Source: Deltaproteobacteria bacterium UBA2409 (GTDB lineage Bacteria > Bdellovibrionota_C > UBA2361 > DDRT01). Taken from it: a stretch of 64,000 nt of DNA. The stretch covers positions 1 to 64,000 of the forward strand of contig DDRT01000022.1 in assembly GCA_002343185.1 (NCBI GenBank). Direction: 5' to 3'. The notes below the pieces were generated by a model. The model ran no database searches, had not been told where the DNA came from, and worked only from the letters and a program-made list of their open reading frames with translations. Below are positions 15,748 through 25,787 of this stretch, piece after piece. Positions within the stretch are counted from its first letter, which is position 1, and every line of letters begins with the position of its first letter. A program made the position numbers and the translations under genes.

Positions 15748-16319
15748 GACTTTTTATATTATTAATCGCGCTTTCTGGTTGTGGATATACGTTCTCAAAA
15801 GGCGGAACAATCCTGCCTCAAGAAGTTAGAAAGATTGCTATCCCATTAGTGGATAACCAAACAGTGGAATCCGATTTGGGTCGTCTTTTAACTGACGCCC
15901 TTCGGGAGGAATTTGAAAGGTATGGAGCTGTTCAAATAGCAGAGGAGGCATCTGAGGCTGATGCGATACTATCGGTCGTCGTTGAAGATGTAAGAAGAGA
16001 AACTGCTTCTGTTACCCGTGGATCTCAGAGTGATCTTCAGCTAGATGCCTTTGTAACCCTCTCCGCTAGTCTTGAAAAAACTAATGGTGATCTTTTGTGG
16101 AAAAGAAATTCATTTGTGATATCAAAACCAGTAGGTACATCAGCCGGAAGTGTAGTTACATCGAGCCCGTTCTTTCAGCGAGGATCGTTTGGAGCTGCAG
16201 GACTTGTTGGACAGAGCTCAAGAGAGATCGCCCGTGGCCAAGAGCAATCTGTATTTGAAGAGATTGCGAATGAGGCAGCTAGAAAGATCTACGATGAAGC
16301 TGTAGCTGAGGATTTTTAG
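15744..16319 (+). CDS. lptE: LptE-like LPS-assembly lipoprotein
   Basis: 191 residues. MRLFILLIALSGCGYTFSKGG is a signal peptide with lipobox and the GCGY(T/H)F start typical of LptE. Family-like continuation: LPQEVRKIAIPLVDNQTVESD, LLTDALREEFERYG and a C-terminal EEIANEAARKIYDE helix. LptE sits inside the LptD barrel and helps insert lipopolysaccharide into the outer membrane. Its presence supports an LPS-bearing outer membrane. Operon with dcd; the gene after it is convergent rpoC, separated by a palindromic element. Confidence 0.85.
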   Translation: MRLFILLIALSGCGYTFSKGGTILPQEVRKIAIPLVDNQTVESDLGRLLTDALREEFERYGAVQIAEEASEADAILSVVVEDVRRETASVTRGSQSDLQLDAFVTLSASLEKTNGDLLWKRNSFVISKPVGTSAGSVVTSSPFFQRGSFGAAGLVGQSSREIARGQEQSVFEEIANEAARKIYDEAVAEDF

Positions 16320-16328
16320 GTTAGCTTA

Positions 16329-16480
16329 GGGTCACAAGGCCGGGAGGGCGGGATAAGTGCCTGGTCTGGCTTTAGCCTGACCTTAAACCCACTTTCTCTT
16401 TGTCCGCTGGCGCGGACAATAGGTAAGGACTGGTTAAAACCAGTCCAGACAGATTAGAAGCTCCCGGCCTGACCCCCAAC
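16329..16480. repeat. Composite palindromic element between lptE and rpoC
   Basis: GGCCGGGAGG and CTCCCGGCCTGACCCCCAAC ends flank TGCCTGGTCTGGCTTTAGCC, a GTCCGC-TGGC-GCGGAC hairpin and GGACTGGTTAAAACCAGTCC, then CAGAC. Same composite plan as the element at 10330. The position between convergent gene ends suits a bidirectional terminator. Confidence 0.8.
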
Positions 16481-16506
16481 AAAAATGCAGGAATCTTACT
16501 AAGACC

Positions 16507-19500
16507 TTACAACAACCCAGCTAACGACTCTAGAGAAGTTTGACTTACTCTAAACTCAGGAGCTTCAGTTTGAGGCTTAAGTTCTTCGCCTTCTACCTTA
16601 ACTCTTCTTCCCTGATACTCACCTATTCCACTACCAGCAGGAATTAGTCGACCCATAATCACGTTCTCTTTTAGTCCGCGAAGCATGTCTACTTTTCCAG
16701 CCACTGCAGCTTCAGTAAGAACTTTTGTTGTCTCCTGGAAGCTCGCTGCTGAGATAAATGATTCAGTAGATAATGAAGCTTTGGTTATACCTAAAAGCAT
16801 AGGCTCAAAGGTTGCAGGAGTTTTACCTTCTGAAGCTATCCTTTGATTCTCTTCAAGTACTTTTAGCTTTTCAACATTATCTCCAAGGATAAACTCTGTG
16901 TCCCCTGTCTCAACGATCTTAACGCGTCTTAACATCTGACGTACAATTACTTCGATATGTTTATCATTAATTCTAACCCCTTGGAGCCTGTAGATCTCCT
17001 GTACTTCATTAACAAGATAAGCAGCTAAAGACTTAACACCCTCAATAGCTAAAATGTCATGTGGGTTTATAGCTCCATCTGTTAAAGTTTCACCGGCTTT
17101 AACGCGATCAGACTTTTGAATACTCACATGCTTATTCTTAGCTACGAGATATTCTCTCTCTTCTCCAGAATCGGCTCTAACAACTAAACGCCTTTTACCT
17201 CTGACATCCTCTCCAAAATCGACAACTCCGTCGACCTCTGAAACAACAGCAGGATCCTTAGGTTTTCTTGCCTCAAAAAGCTCAACAACTCTTGGTAGAC
17301 CTCCGGTAATATCCTTAGTCTTAGTTGTTGCTCTTTCTCTCTTAGCAATAACGTCTCCAGCATCAATATCGCTGTTATTCTCAACAGTTACTCTTACACC
17401 AACCGGTAAGTTATAAACTCGAGTCTCGCCAGTTTCTCCATGAACAACAATCCTTGGTTTAAAGTCGGCACCACGATCTTTTGAAGCAACGATCTCTTTC
17501 TCAACGAAACCTGTTCGTTCATCTGCTCTCTCTTCAACCGTGAATTCATTTAGATCAAGCCATTCAACACGACCTGCAACTTCAGATAGAATAGGAATCG
17601 TGAACGGATCCCATTCTGCTAGTAGTGCGCCTGATTTGATCTCCTCTCCATCCTTAACTTTAAGTCGAGCACCATATACAAGAGTGTGTCTTTCCCTTTC
17701 TCTTCCATCTTGTGGATCAATAACCAAGATATCAGATTTTCTGCTCATTACGACCTGAGAGCCATCCTTTCTTGTGGTTACCCTAACATTCTCAAGCTTA
17801 ACATTTCCTGCAAATCTTGATTCTAAGAATGTTTGTTCAACTCGACCTAATGCAGCACCCCCAATATGGAAGGTTCTCATAGTAAGCTGCGTTCCTGGCT
17901 CTCCGATTGACTGAGCTGCAATAACTCCAATCGCTTCACCAATATTAACAACGTGTCCTCTTGCTAAGTCTCGACCATAGCAAAGAGCGCACACTCCATG
18001 AGAGCTCTCACAGGTAAGCACAGAACGAATTAACACTGAATCAATTCCAGCCTCTGAGATTTTTTCGCACTTAATCTCATCGAGCTCTTCATTTCTTCTG
18101 ACAAGTGTTTCGCCTGTTATAGGATCAACTATATCATCAGCAGCTACTCGGCCAAGAATTCTGTTAACTAGAGATTCAATCTCCTCTCCACCTTCAACCA
18201 ATGCTTCGATCTCTAATCCTTCCTGAGTTCCACAGTCAATCTCGGTAACAATGCTGTCTTGTGCAACATCAACAAGACGTCTTGTTAGATATCCAGAGTT
18301 AGCGGTCTTTAATGCAGTATCTGCTAGACCTTTTCTGGCTCCATGCGTCGATACGAAGTACTGCAATACGGATAGTCCTTCTCTTAGATTAGCTTTAATT
18401 GGCTGCTCAATGATCGAACCATCTGGCTTAGCCATCAGTCCTCTCATACCTCCAAGCTGCTTAATCTGCTGAACTGATCCTCTTGCTCCAGAGTCTGCCA
18501 TAATGAAGATAGGATTAAAGGATGGTCCCTTCTTAGATCCAGTCTCTGATTTAAACTCTGCTGTAGAAATTCTTGTCATTAACTCTTCAGCAATCCTGTC
18601 ACCAACATCAGACCAGATATCGATAACTTTATTGTATCTTTCTCCAGCAGTAATAAGACCTTCCTGATATTGGTTCTCAATTTCTTGAACTTTAGAATCT
18701 GCATCAGCAAGAAGTCTAGCTTTTGCCTCTGGAATAGCCATGTCATTAACACCTATTGAGATTCCAGCTACAGTTGCAAACTTATATCCAGTGTCTTTTA
18801 ACTTATCAGCGAGAAGAACTGTGGCTTTATTGCCTGATATTCTAAAAGCTTCATCAATTAGGTTTCCAATGTCCTTCTTCTTCATCACTTTGTTGAAGTG
18901 TTTAAAGGGAAGAACTTTCGGGCAGTGAGCAAAAAGAAGAACTCTTCCAACTGTTGTTTCATGTAGAGAGCCATCAATTCTGCACTTAATTGCAGCTTGA
19001 AGTTCAACCTCTCTTGCATCATAGGCAATTGTAACTTCATCTTCACTTGAAAATGCTTTTCCTTCGCCTTTGGCAAAAGGACGCTCTCTTGTCATGTAAT
19101 AAAGTCCAAGCACTATGTCTTGGGATGGAACAATTATCGGTTTTCCGTTAGCTGGGCTTAGGATGTTGTTAGTTGACATCATGAGTACCCGGGCTTCTAC
19201 TTGCGCTTCAATTGAGAGTGGTACGTGAACAGCCATCTGGTCACCGTCAAAGTCTGCGTTGTATGCAGTACACACTAATGGATGAAGCTGAATAGCTTTT
19301 CCTTCAATTAGTAAAGGCTCAAATGCTTGGATACCTAATCTATGTAATGTAGGTGCACGGTTTAATAGAACCGGATGCTCTTTGATTACTTCATCAAGGA
19401 TATCCCAAACGACTGGTTTCTCCTTTTCAACCATCTTCTTTGCGCTCTTGATCGTTGTTACATAACCACGTTCTTCAAGCTTATTGTAAATGAATGGTTT

Positions 19501-20631
19501 AAAGAGCTCTAAAGCCATCTTCTTAGGCAAACCACACTGATGAAGCCTAAGCTCTGGTCCTACTACGATCACTGAACGCCCTGAGTAATCAACACGTTTT
19601 CCAAGAAGATTTTGACGGAACCTTCCTCCTTTTCCTTTAAGCATATCACTTAAGGATTTTAGTGGTCGTTTATTTGGGCCTGTAATTGTTCTACCTCGTC
19701 TTCCGTTATCAAAAAGAGCATCTACCGATTCTTGTAGCATTCTCTTTTCGTTTCTAACGATAATATCAGGAGCACTAAGCTCAAGAAGTCTCTTTAAGCG
19801 GTTATTTCTGTTGATAACTCTTCTATAAAGATCGTTTAGATCGCTTGTAGCAAACCTTCCACCATCAAGTGGTACAAGAGGTCTAAGATCGGGTGGAATT
19901 ACTGGAACAACCGAAAGAATCATCCAGTCAGGCTTGTTTCCACTTTGTTGGAACGATGTGAGAACTTTTAATCTCTTGGAGATTTTTTTCTTTTTTGCCT
20001 CTGAATTTGTATCTTTAAGATCAGCTTTAAGTTGCGTAATGGTTGCATCAACATCTATAGACTGAAGCATCTCTAAAATTGTGTCTGCTCCCATTCCTGC
20101 TTTGAATTTAACCCCGAACTCTTCTCTGGCAGAGCGATACTCTTTTTCAGTTAAAAGTTCTCCATACGCTAAAGAAGTGTCACCTGGATCAGTAACAACA
20201 TAAGATTCGAAATAAAGAACCTTCTCTAGATCTCTTAAAGACATATCGAGAACTGCACCAATCCTGCTAGGTAAGCTTTTTAAAAACCAGATGTGCGCCA
20301 CCGGGCATGCAAGCTCAATATGACCCATTCTTTCTCTACGAACTTTGGATTGAATTACTTCAACACCGCACTTTTCACAAACAACACCTCTGTGTCTTAA
20401 GCGCTTATATTTTCCGCAGATACATTCATAATCTTTGACTGGGCCAAAGATCTTAGCACAGAAAAGTCCATCCCTTTCAGGTTTTAATGTCCTGTAATTG
20501 ATAGTCTCAGGCTTGGTCACTTCTCCAAACGACCAACCACGGATTGTCTCTGGCCCTGCAAGCGAGACTTTTAGTGCATTAAACTTGATCGGATTTTTAG
20601 GTTTTTCAAATAAACTAAATAGGTCTTCCAT
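16507..20631 (-). CDS. rpoC: RNA polymerase beta' subunit
   Basis: 1374 residues. The N-terminal zinc ribbon (CICGKYKRLRHRGVVCEKCG), the catalytic loop NADFDGDQMAVH with three Mg-binding Asp, the second zinc site (CESSHGVCALCYGRDL), trigger-loop region and the terminal LTEAAVAGKVDMLRGLKENV are all present. The length is close to that of proteobacterial beta'. The ATG overlaps the rpoB stop by one base (TAATG), so translation is coupled. Last gene of the secE-to-rpoC block; transcription ends in a palindromic element. Confidence 0.98.
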   Translation of the reverse strand: MEDLFSLFEKPKNPIKFNALKVSLAGPETIRGWSFGEVTKPETINYRTLKPERDGLFCAKIFGPVKDYECICGKYKRLRHRGVVCEKCGVEVIQSKVRRERMGHIELACPVAHIWFLKSLPSRIGAVLDMSLRDLEKVLYFESYVVTDPGDTSLAYGELLTEKEYRSAREEFGVKFKAGMGADTILEMLQSIDVDATITQLKADLKDTNSEAKKKKISKRLKVLTSFQQSGNKPDWMILSVVPVIPPDLRPLVPLDGGRFATSDLNDLYRRVINRNNRLKRLLELSAPDIIVRNEKRMLQESVDALFDNGRRGRTITGPNKRPLKSLSDMLKGKGGRFRQNLLGKRVDYSGRSVIVVGPELRLHQCGLPKKMALELFKPFIYNKLEERGYVTTIKSAKKMVEKEKPVVWDILDEVIKEHPVLLNRAPTLHRLGIQAFEPLLIEGKAIQLHPLVCTAYNADFDGDQMAVHVPLSIEAQVEARVLMMSTNNILSPANGKPIIVPSQDIVLGLYYMTRERPFAKGEGKAFSSEDEVTIAYDAREVELQAAIKCRIDGSLHETTVGRVLLFAHCPKVLPFKHFNKVMKKKDIGNLIDEAFRISGNKATVLLADKLKDTGYKFATVAGISIGVNDMAIPEAKARLLADADSKVQEIENQYQEGLITAGERYNKVIDIWSDVGDRIAEELMTRISTAEFKSETGSKKGPSFNPIFIMADSGARGSVQQIKQLGGMRGLMAKPDGSIIEQPIKANLREGLSVLQYFVSTHGARKGLADTALKTANSGYLTRRLVDVAQDSIVTEIDCGTQEGLEIEALVEGGEEIESLVNRILGRVAADDIVDPITGETLVRRNEELDEIKCEKISEAGIDSVLIRSVLTCESSHGVCALCYGRDLARGHVVNIGEAIGVIAAQSIGEPGTQLTMRTFHIGGAALGRVEQTFLESRFAGNVKLENVRVTTRKDGSQVVMSRKSDILVIDPQDGRERERHTLVYGARLKVKDGEEIKSGALLAEWDPFTIPILSEVAGRVEWLDLNEFTVEERADERTGFVEKEIVASKDRGADFKPRIVVHGETGETRVYNLPVGVRVTVENNSDIDAGDVIAKRERATTKTKDITGGLPRVVELFEARKPKDPAVVSEVDGVVDFGEDVRGKRRLVVRADSGEEREYLVAKNKHVSIQKSDRVKAGETLTDGAINPHDILAIEGVKSLAAYLVNEVQEIYRLQGVRINDKHIEVIVRQMLRRVKIVETGDTEFILGDNVEKLKVLEENQRIASEGKTPATFEPMLLGITKASLSTESFISAASFQETTKVLTEAAVAGKVDMLRGLKENVIMGRLIPAGSGIGEYQGRRVKVEGEELKPQTEAPEFRVSQTSLESLAGLL

Positions 20632-23600
20632 TACATCTCCCCTGCAACTGTTTGAAGTTCATCAGCAATAGACTCAACGCCTGTTACGATATTAGGATCT
20701 TCAAGCATCTCTACTTTGAGTCCAAGCGCCTGAAGCTCTTTTAGGGTCACGTTAAATGACTCTGGAACTCCTGGCTCAAGCACATGCTCGCCCTTAACGA
20801 TCGACTCATACATTCTAGTTCTTCCAGCCACGTCATCAGATTTAACAGTTAAGAACTCTTGCAAGGCATAAGCAGCGCCGTATGCCTCAAGTGCCCAAAC
20901 TTCCATCTCTCCTAAACGTTGACCTCCAAACTGAGCCTTACCTCCAAGCGGTTGTTGAGTGACTAAGCTGTATGGCCCAATCGATCTTGCGTGAATCTTA
21001 TCATCAACTAAGTGATCAAGTTTGAGCATATACATAATGCCGACGGTTACTTTTTCTTGGAAAGCTTCCCCAGTACGCCCATCATATAAAGTTGACTGAC
21101 CACTCTCATCAACATTCATCGCTCTTAGAAGACCTCTAATGTCCTCCTCTTTTGCTGCATCAAATACTGGTGAAGCAAAATGAACTCCGTCCATCTCTCT
21201 TCTTGCGTATTGTATCAACTCAGCATCAGCGAACTTTTCGATAGTTTTTGAGTTTTCCTCTTCCTTATAAACAAGGCTTAAGACTGATCGAATTTGAGCT
21301 GCGGCTTCACTTCTCTTAGAAGAACTGACTCCAGGTAGCTCAACTCCTGTCTCAGGATCAATTACTTGAGATAGAATTTTGCGTATCGATCTTCCGATCT
21401 CCCAGGCAGCACGTCCTAAGTGAGTTTCCAAGATCTGCCCAACGTTCATCCTTGAAGGAACTCCTAATGGGTTAAGCACCACATCAACTGGGGTTCCATC
21501 CTCGAGGTAAGGCATATCTTCAACAGGAAGTACTCTTGAGAGAACTCCTTTGTTGCCGTGCCGACCAGCAAGCTTATCTCCTACCTGAATTTTTCTCTTG
21601 ATTGCAATAAAGACTTTAACCATCTTAATTACACCAGGAGCTAATTCATCCCCCTCTTTGGCGCGCTTAATCTTATCATTTAAAAGCGCACGACGGTTAT
21701 TAATTAACTGACCAGTACTAACTACGATCTTGTTAAGCTTTTCTTGAGTATTTTCTTCACCGATCTGTATATCTCTTAAATATTCAAACGGGATTGTTTT
21801 AAGTAGCTCAACAGTAATCTCGGTTCCTTTGGCGATAAGCTGCGATCGCTTATCATCAACGAGCCTAGCAGTTGTGGTTTTTCCAACCAACAGTGACTCA
21901 ATCTCTTTCATCGCCGCGTCGCGAATAGTGTCGATCTCATCTTTAAAGTCTTGCTCTAGTCGTTGAATCTCTCGCTTTTCAAGAGCTAACGCACGCTCAT
22001 CTTTTTCAGCACCTTTTCTCGAATAGATCTGAGCATCGATGATCGTACCTTCAACTCCTGGAGGAAGCCTTAATGATGTATCTCTAACTTCACCAGCCTT
22101 CTCACCAAAGATTGCTCTTAGAAGCTTTTCTTCAGGACTAAGTTGACTTTCACTCTTAGGAGTTACCTTTCCAACAAGAATATCACCTGGGACAACTTCT
22201 GCTCCGATTCGGATGATTCCAGCTTCATCTAAGTTACGAAGAGCCTCTTCTCCGACATTAGGAATATCCCTAGTGATCTCTTCTTTTCCAAGCTTTGTAT
22301 CACGTGCAATACACTCAAACTCTTCGATATGAATAGAAGTAAACACGTCCTTTTTGACTAGCTCTTCACTCAACAGAATTGAGTCTTCGAAGTTATATCC
22401 ACCCCAAGGCATGAAGGCGACCACAACGTTCTGGCCAAGAGCAAGCTCTGCCATATCTGTGCTTGGTCCGTCAGCAATAACCTCACCGGCTTTAACCTTC
22501 TCTCCAACTCTAACGATTGGATGTTGATTTAAAGATGTGTTTTGGTTGCTCCTTCTAAACTTAAATAGGTTGTAGATATCTACACCTGCATCAAGCGGAT
22601 CATCTGTTGTCTTATCGGCTCGAATCACAATTCTTTCTGCATCAACAGAAACAACTTTACCAGAGCGTTTTGCAACAACAGTTGCACCTGAATCTTTAGC
22701 AACAGCTCTCTCCATTCCGGTTCCAACCAGTGGAGCATCAGCAACTACACAAGGAACTGCTTGACGTTGCATGTTTGAACCCATGAGTGCTCTGTTTGCA
22801 TCATCATTTTCAAGGAACGGAATTAATGAAGCTGCAACAGATACGATCTGTTTCGGACTCACGTCGGTTTTTGTAACTTCGGAAGGAGTAACAACAACGT
22901 ACTCTCCACTCTTCCTTACGGCGACTGAAACTTCGTTAATCTTATTTGTTTTAGGATCAACTTCGGATGCTAGTGCTATTGTCTCTCTTTCTTCTTCTAA
23001 GGCAGAGAGATAAATAACATCATCTGTTACTTTTCCATGGCCATCTACAACCCTGTAAGGGCTTTCTAAGAAGCCAAACTCATTAACTCTCGCGTATACT
23101 GCCAGAGATGAAATAAGACCGATATTTGGACCTTCAGGGGTTTCAATCGGGCAGATTCTACCGTAGTGAGTTGGGTTTACGTCACGCACCTCAAAGCCTG
23201 CTCTATCTCTTGTCAATCCTCCTGGGCCTAAGGCTGAAAGACGTCTCTTATGAGTCACCTCAGAAAGTGGATTAGTTTGATCCATGAATTGAGATAATTG
23301 AGAAGAACCGAAGAACTCTTTTACTACTGCTGCTACTGGTTTGTAGTTAATAAGATCTTGTGGAACAAGAGTATCAATATCTTGCATCCCCATCCTCTCA
23401 CGCACTGCTCTCTCCATACGAACCAGACCAACTCGGAATTGATTTTCTATCAATTCCCCTACTGCTCTAACCCGTCTGTTACCTAAGTGATCAATATCAT
23501 CGATTGAGTACCTTGCAGCATCTGTTGAGTTTCTGAGTTCTAGTAAATATCTAACTGTCTCTAAAATATCGTCAGCTACCAGTGTACCCCCAGCTTCTGG

Positions 23601-25082
23601 TGGTGGTTCCTTACCTTGAGAGAGATAAAGCTTGTAATTTAACTTATATCTACCTATCTCAGAGAGGTCGTATCTATCAGGATTAAAGAACAGATTTTTA
23701 AATGCAGCACTTGCTGTTTCAGGACGTGGAGGATCTCCAGGTCTTAGTCTTCTATAGATTTCAACAAAGGACTCAATCGTTGGTTTCTTAGCCAGCCTTG
23801 CGTAAATATCTTGTTTTTCAGGGTTTAGTTTATCTGTAACTAATGTTTTCCAGAGCGCCTCACCAATATGGTGATCATCTAGGTAAAGTACCCTTAAAGT
23901 CTCTAAGCCTAAACCTTTAAGTTCAGATATTGTTCCTTGCTCGACAACTTCACCCTTAGCATTTACCTTATCTGCTGAGAGTTCTTCTCCCGCTAAGATT
24001 ACAGTTCTGATCCCTTCACAAAGTGCTTTACCATCATTTTCATTTAGTGCAGTGATAGCAGCGCCAAGCCTTTCTAAAAGAAGATCAAAGCCAACTATGA
24101 CTTCTCCTTGTTCAAGAAGTTTTTCATTAGTCTTTGGGTGAGTGATATCTTTTTCAGCGACAACAACTGTATCTGCTGAAATCATTCCAGGAACCGAATC
24201 AGGATCAATCTCAACTGAATCGATACCCGCTTCTCTCATTCTTCTGATTACTGCTTTGTTAAACTTACCACTTTGTTTAACAAGAGTTTTTCCACCACCT
24301 TTAACTTCTCGGAATGCCTTTTGACCTTCTAACTGGTCTGCTTTGAATGCTTTAGTTACAACTCCACGCTTACCGAAAGTTACTTCATCTATCTTGTAGT
24401 ATTTGGTAAGGATCTCATCAGCCGAGAGTCCAAGTGCACGCATAAGTGCTGTTGCGTTAACTTTTCTTCTTCTGTCAATTCTTACATGAAGAATGTCTTT
24501 TACATCGAACTCAAAATCGATCCACGAACCTCTGTATGGTATTATTCTAGCAGCATAAAGAAGTTTTCCTGATACGTGGCTCTTTCCTCGATCATGATCG
24601 AAGAACACTCCAGGGGAACGGTGAAGCTGGCTCACAATCACTCGCTCGGTTCCGTTTATCATAAACGTTCCGCGTTCGGTCATTAAAGGAATTTCACCAA
24701 AGTAAACTTTATCTTCTTTAAGTGCGCTTAAAGTTCTATTCCCAGTTTCAGCATCAACATCCCAAAGTACCAAGTTAATAGTTACTCTTAGTGGTGCCGC
24801 CCAGGTCATTCCTCTGTTTCTGCACTCATCTACGTCGTACTTAGGCTCACCAAGTTCATAGCCAACAAATTCTAACGATGCAGTATTGTTGTAATCTTTG
24901 ATTGGGAAAACTGATTTGAAGACTTTTTGAAGACCGATCTCTTCACGACGGTCTGCTTCAACGCCAAACTGTAAAAAACGATCGTACGACTTTTTTTGTA
25001 TTGCAATAAGATTAGGAACCTCGGTAACTTCTCTTATGCGGGAGTATGAATGTCTTAGTCGTAAATTCGTTTTTAGTTTCAT
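20631..25082 (-). CDS. rpoB: RNA polymerase beta subunit
   Basis: 1483 residues, longer than the ~1340-1400 usual. The rifampicin-pocket segment reads SQLSQFMDQTNPLSEVTHKR then RLSALGPGGLTRDRAGF, retaining the Asp, His and Ser positions of sensitive enzymes. Other hallmarks are CPIETPEGPNIGLI, DKLAGRHGNKGVLS and VDDKIHARS. The extra length is mainly in the beta lobe: from RRRKVNATALMRAL to VEIYRRLRPGDPP there are ~240 residues versus ~165-170 in E. coli, including GKTLVKQSGKFNKAVIRRMR. GGAGA with 5-nt spacing is a strong ribosome binding site. A 304-nt leader with hairpins separates it from rplL. Confidence 0.98.
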   Translation of the reverse strand: MKLKTNLRLRHSYSRIREVTEVPNLIAIQKKSYDRFLQFGVEADRREEIGLQKVFKSVFPIKDYNNTASLEFVGYELGEPKYDVDECRNRGMTWAAPLRVTINLVLWDVDAETGNRTLSALKEDKVYFGEIPLMTERGTFMINGTERVIVSQLHRSPGVFFDHDRGKSHVSGKLLYAARIIPYRGSWIDFEFDVKDILHVRIDRRRKVNATALMRALGLSADEILTKYYKIDEVTFGKRGVVTKAFKADQLEGQKAFREVKGGGKTLVKQSGKFNKAVIRRMREAGIDSVEIDPDSVPGMISADTVVVAEKDITHPKTNEKLLEQGEVIVGFDLLLERLGAAITALNENDGKALCEGIRTVILAGEELSADKVNAKGEVVEQGTISELKGLGLETLRVLYLDDHHIGEALWKTLVTDKLNPEKQDIYARLAKKPTIESFVEIYRRLRPGDPPRPETASAAFKNLFFNPDRYDLSEIGRYKLNYKLYLSQGKEPPPEAGGTLVADDILETVRYLLELRNSTDAARYSIDDIDHLGNRRVRAVGELIENQFRVGLVRMERAVRERMGMQDIDTLVPQDLINYKPVAAVVKEFFGSSQLSQFMDQTNPLSEVTHKRRLSALGPGGLTRDRAGFEVRDVNPTHYGRICPIETPEGPNIGLISSLAVYARVNEFGFLESPYRVVDGHGKVTDDVIYLSALEEERETIALASEVDPKTNKINEVSVAVRKSGEYVVVTPSEVTKTDVSPKQIVSVAASLIPFLENDDANRALMGSNMQRQAVPCVVADAPLVGTGMERAVAKDSGATVVAKRSGKVVSVDAERIVIRADKTTDDPLDAGVDIYNLFKFRRSNQNTSLNQHPIVRVGEKVKAGEVIADGPSTDMAELALGQNVVVAFMPWGGYNFEDSILLSEELVKKDVFTSIHIEEFECIARDTKLGKEEITRDIPNVGEEALRNLDEAGIIRIGAEVVPGDILVGKVTPKSESQLSPEEKLLRAIFGEKAGEVRDTSLRLPPGVEGTIIDAQIYSRKGAEKDERALALEKREIQRLEQDFKDEIDTIRDAAMKEIESLLVGKTTTARLVDDKRSQLIAKGTEITVELLKTIPFEYLRDIQIGEENTQEKLNKIVVSTGQLINNRRALLNDKIKRAKEGDELAPGVIKMVKVFIAIKRKIQVGDKLAGRHGNKGVLSRVLPVEDMPYLEDGTPVDVVLNPLGVPSRMNVGQILETHLGRAAWEIGRSIRKILSQVIDPETGVELPGVSSSKRSEAAAQIRSVLSLVYKEEENSKTIEKFADAELIQYARREMDGVHFASPVFDAAKEEDIRGLLRAMNVDESGQSTLYDGRTGEAFQEKVTVGIMYMLKLDHLVDDKIHARSIGPYSLVTQQPLGGKAQFGGQRLGEMEVWALEAYGAAYALQEFLTVKSDDVAGRTRMYESIVKGEHVLEPGVPESFNVTLKELQALGLKVEMLEDPNIVTGVESIADELQTVAGEM

Positions 25083-25144
25083 TATATTCTCCTATTTCTG
25101 GTTCGCCTTCTAGCGAAGACGAGACATTACTCACACTTTATTTA

Positions 25145-25200
25145 TTTTCAGAACGACAAGTTCTGAAAAAATAAAAACCTACTCGGCCTATTTAACCGAG
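25145..25200 (-). terminator. Hairpins in the rplL-rpoB gap, possible attenuator
   Basis: On the transcript strand CTCGG-N9-CCGAG (25200-25182) is followed by TAGGTTTTTATTTTTT, resembling a weak intrinsic terminator, and then TTTTCAGAAC-N5-GTTCTGAAAA (25169-25145) makes a 10-bp hairpin. In enterobacteria the same gap holds an attenuator and an RNase III site that lower rpoBC expression relative to ribosomal proteins; a similar role is inferred here. Confidence 0.5.
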
Positions 25201-25333
25201 GATCGAAAAACCAATAATTTGAATCGTTTTAACTTTCCCAAAGCTGGTACTGAAAAATCAGAGCCAAAATAGTATAAATACCAAATGATTTTGGCAAGAC
25301 TCTTGCAACATCCCTAAATATATAAATTTGCCA

Positions 25334-25357
25334 GGGTGATGATAGCTTTCATCACCC
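25334..25357 (-). terminator. Hairpin after rplL
   Basis: GGGTGATGA and TCATCACCC form a perfect 9-bp stem with a 6-nt loop, 30 nt after the rplL stop. There is no U-tract after it, so it is more likely an mRNA processing or 3'-end-protecting hairpin than a complete terminator. Confidence 0.5.
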
Positions 25358-25386
25358 TTCTAACCCCCCTATTACAAGGGATTAGC

Positions 25387-25767
25387 CTATTTTAGAGATG
25401 CTTTAGCGCCTGCTTCCTCTAGCTTCTTCTTAGCTTCGTCAGCGTCTGCCTTAGCCATTCCTTCTTTAACGACTTTTGGTGCAGCATCTACCAAGTCTTT
25501 AGCTTCTTTAAGACCTAGTCCTGTGATTTCACGAACTGCCTTAATAACCTTAACTCGGTCTGCGCCTGCATCATCAAGATGAACGGTAAACTCGGTTTTC
25601 TCCTCTGCAGGAGCAGCAGCTCCAGCGGCTCCACCCATTGGCATCATAGCCATTGGTGCTGCAGCAGTAACACCAAGCTCTTCTTCTAGTCTTTTAACTA
25701 GTGAAGCAGCGTTCATAAGGGACATACCCTTGATATACTCAACTACATCGTTTTCACTGATGCTCAT
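25387..25767 (-). CDS. rplL: 50S ribosomal protein L7/L12
   Basis: 126 residues. N-terminal dimerisation helices (VVEYIKGMSLMNAASLVKRL), an Ala/Met/Gly/Pro hinge (AAAPMAMMPMGGAAGAAAPA) and the conserved C-terminal domain with DRVKVIKAVREITGLGLKEA, which contacts elongation factors. GGAG ribosome binding site. Multiple copies of the protein bind L10, encoded just upstream. Confidence 0.98.
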   Translation of the reverse strand: MSISENDVVEYIKGMSLMNAASLVKRLEEELGVTAAAPMAMMPMGGAAGAAAPAEEKTEFTVHLDDAGADRVKVIKAVREITGLGLKEAKDLVDAAPKVVKEGMAKADADEAKKKLEEAGAKASLK

Positions 25768-25787
25768 TATCTAATCTCCTTTAAAAC

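Noticed and set aside
23215..23330. Rifampicin-resistance substitution in rpoB
   Set aside because: The Asp, His and Ser positions most often changed in resistant mutants have the sensitive residues; the Asn-to-Thr difference after FMDQ may be lineage variation.
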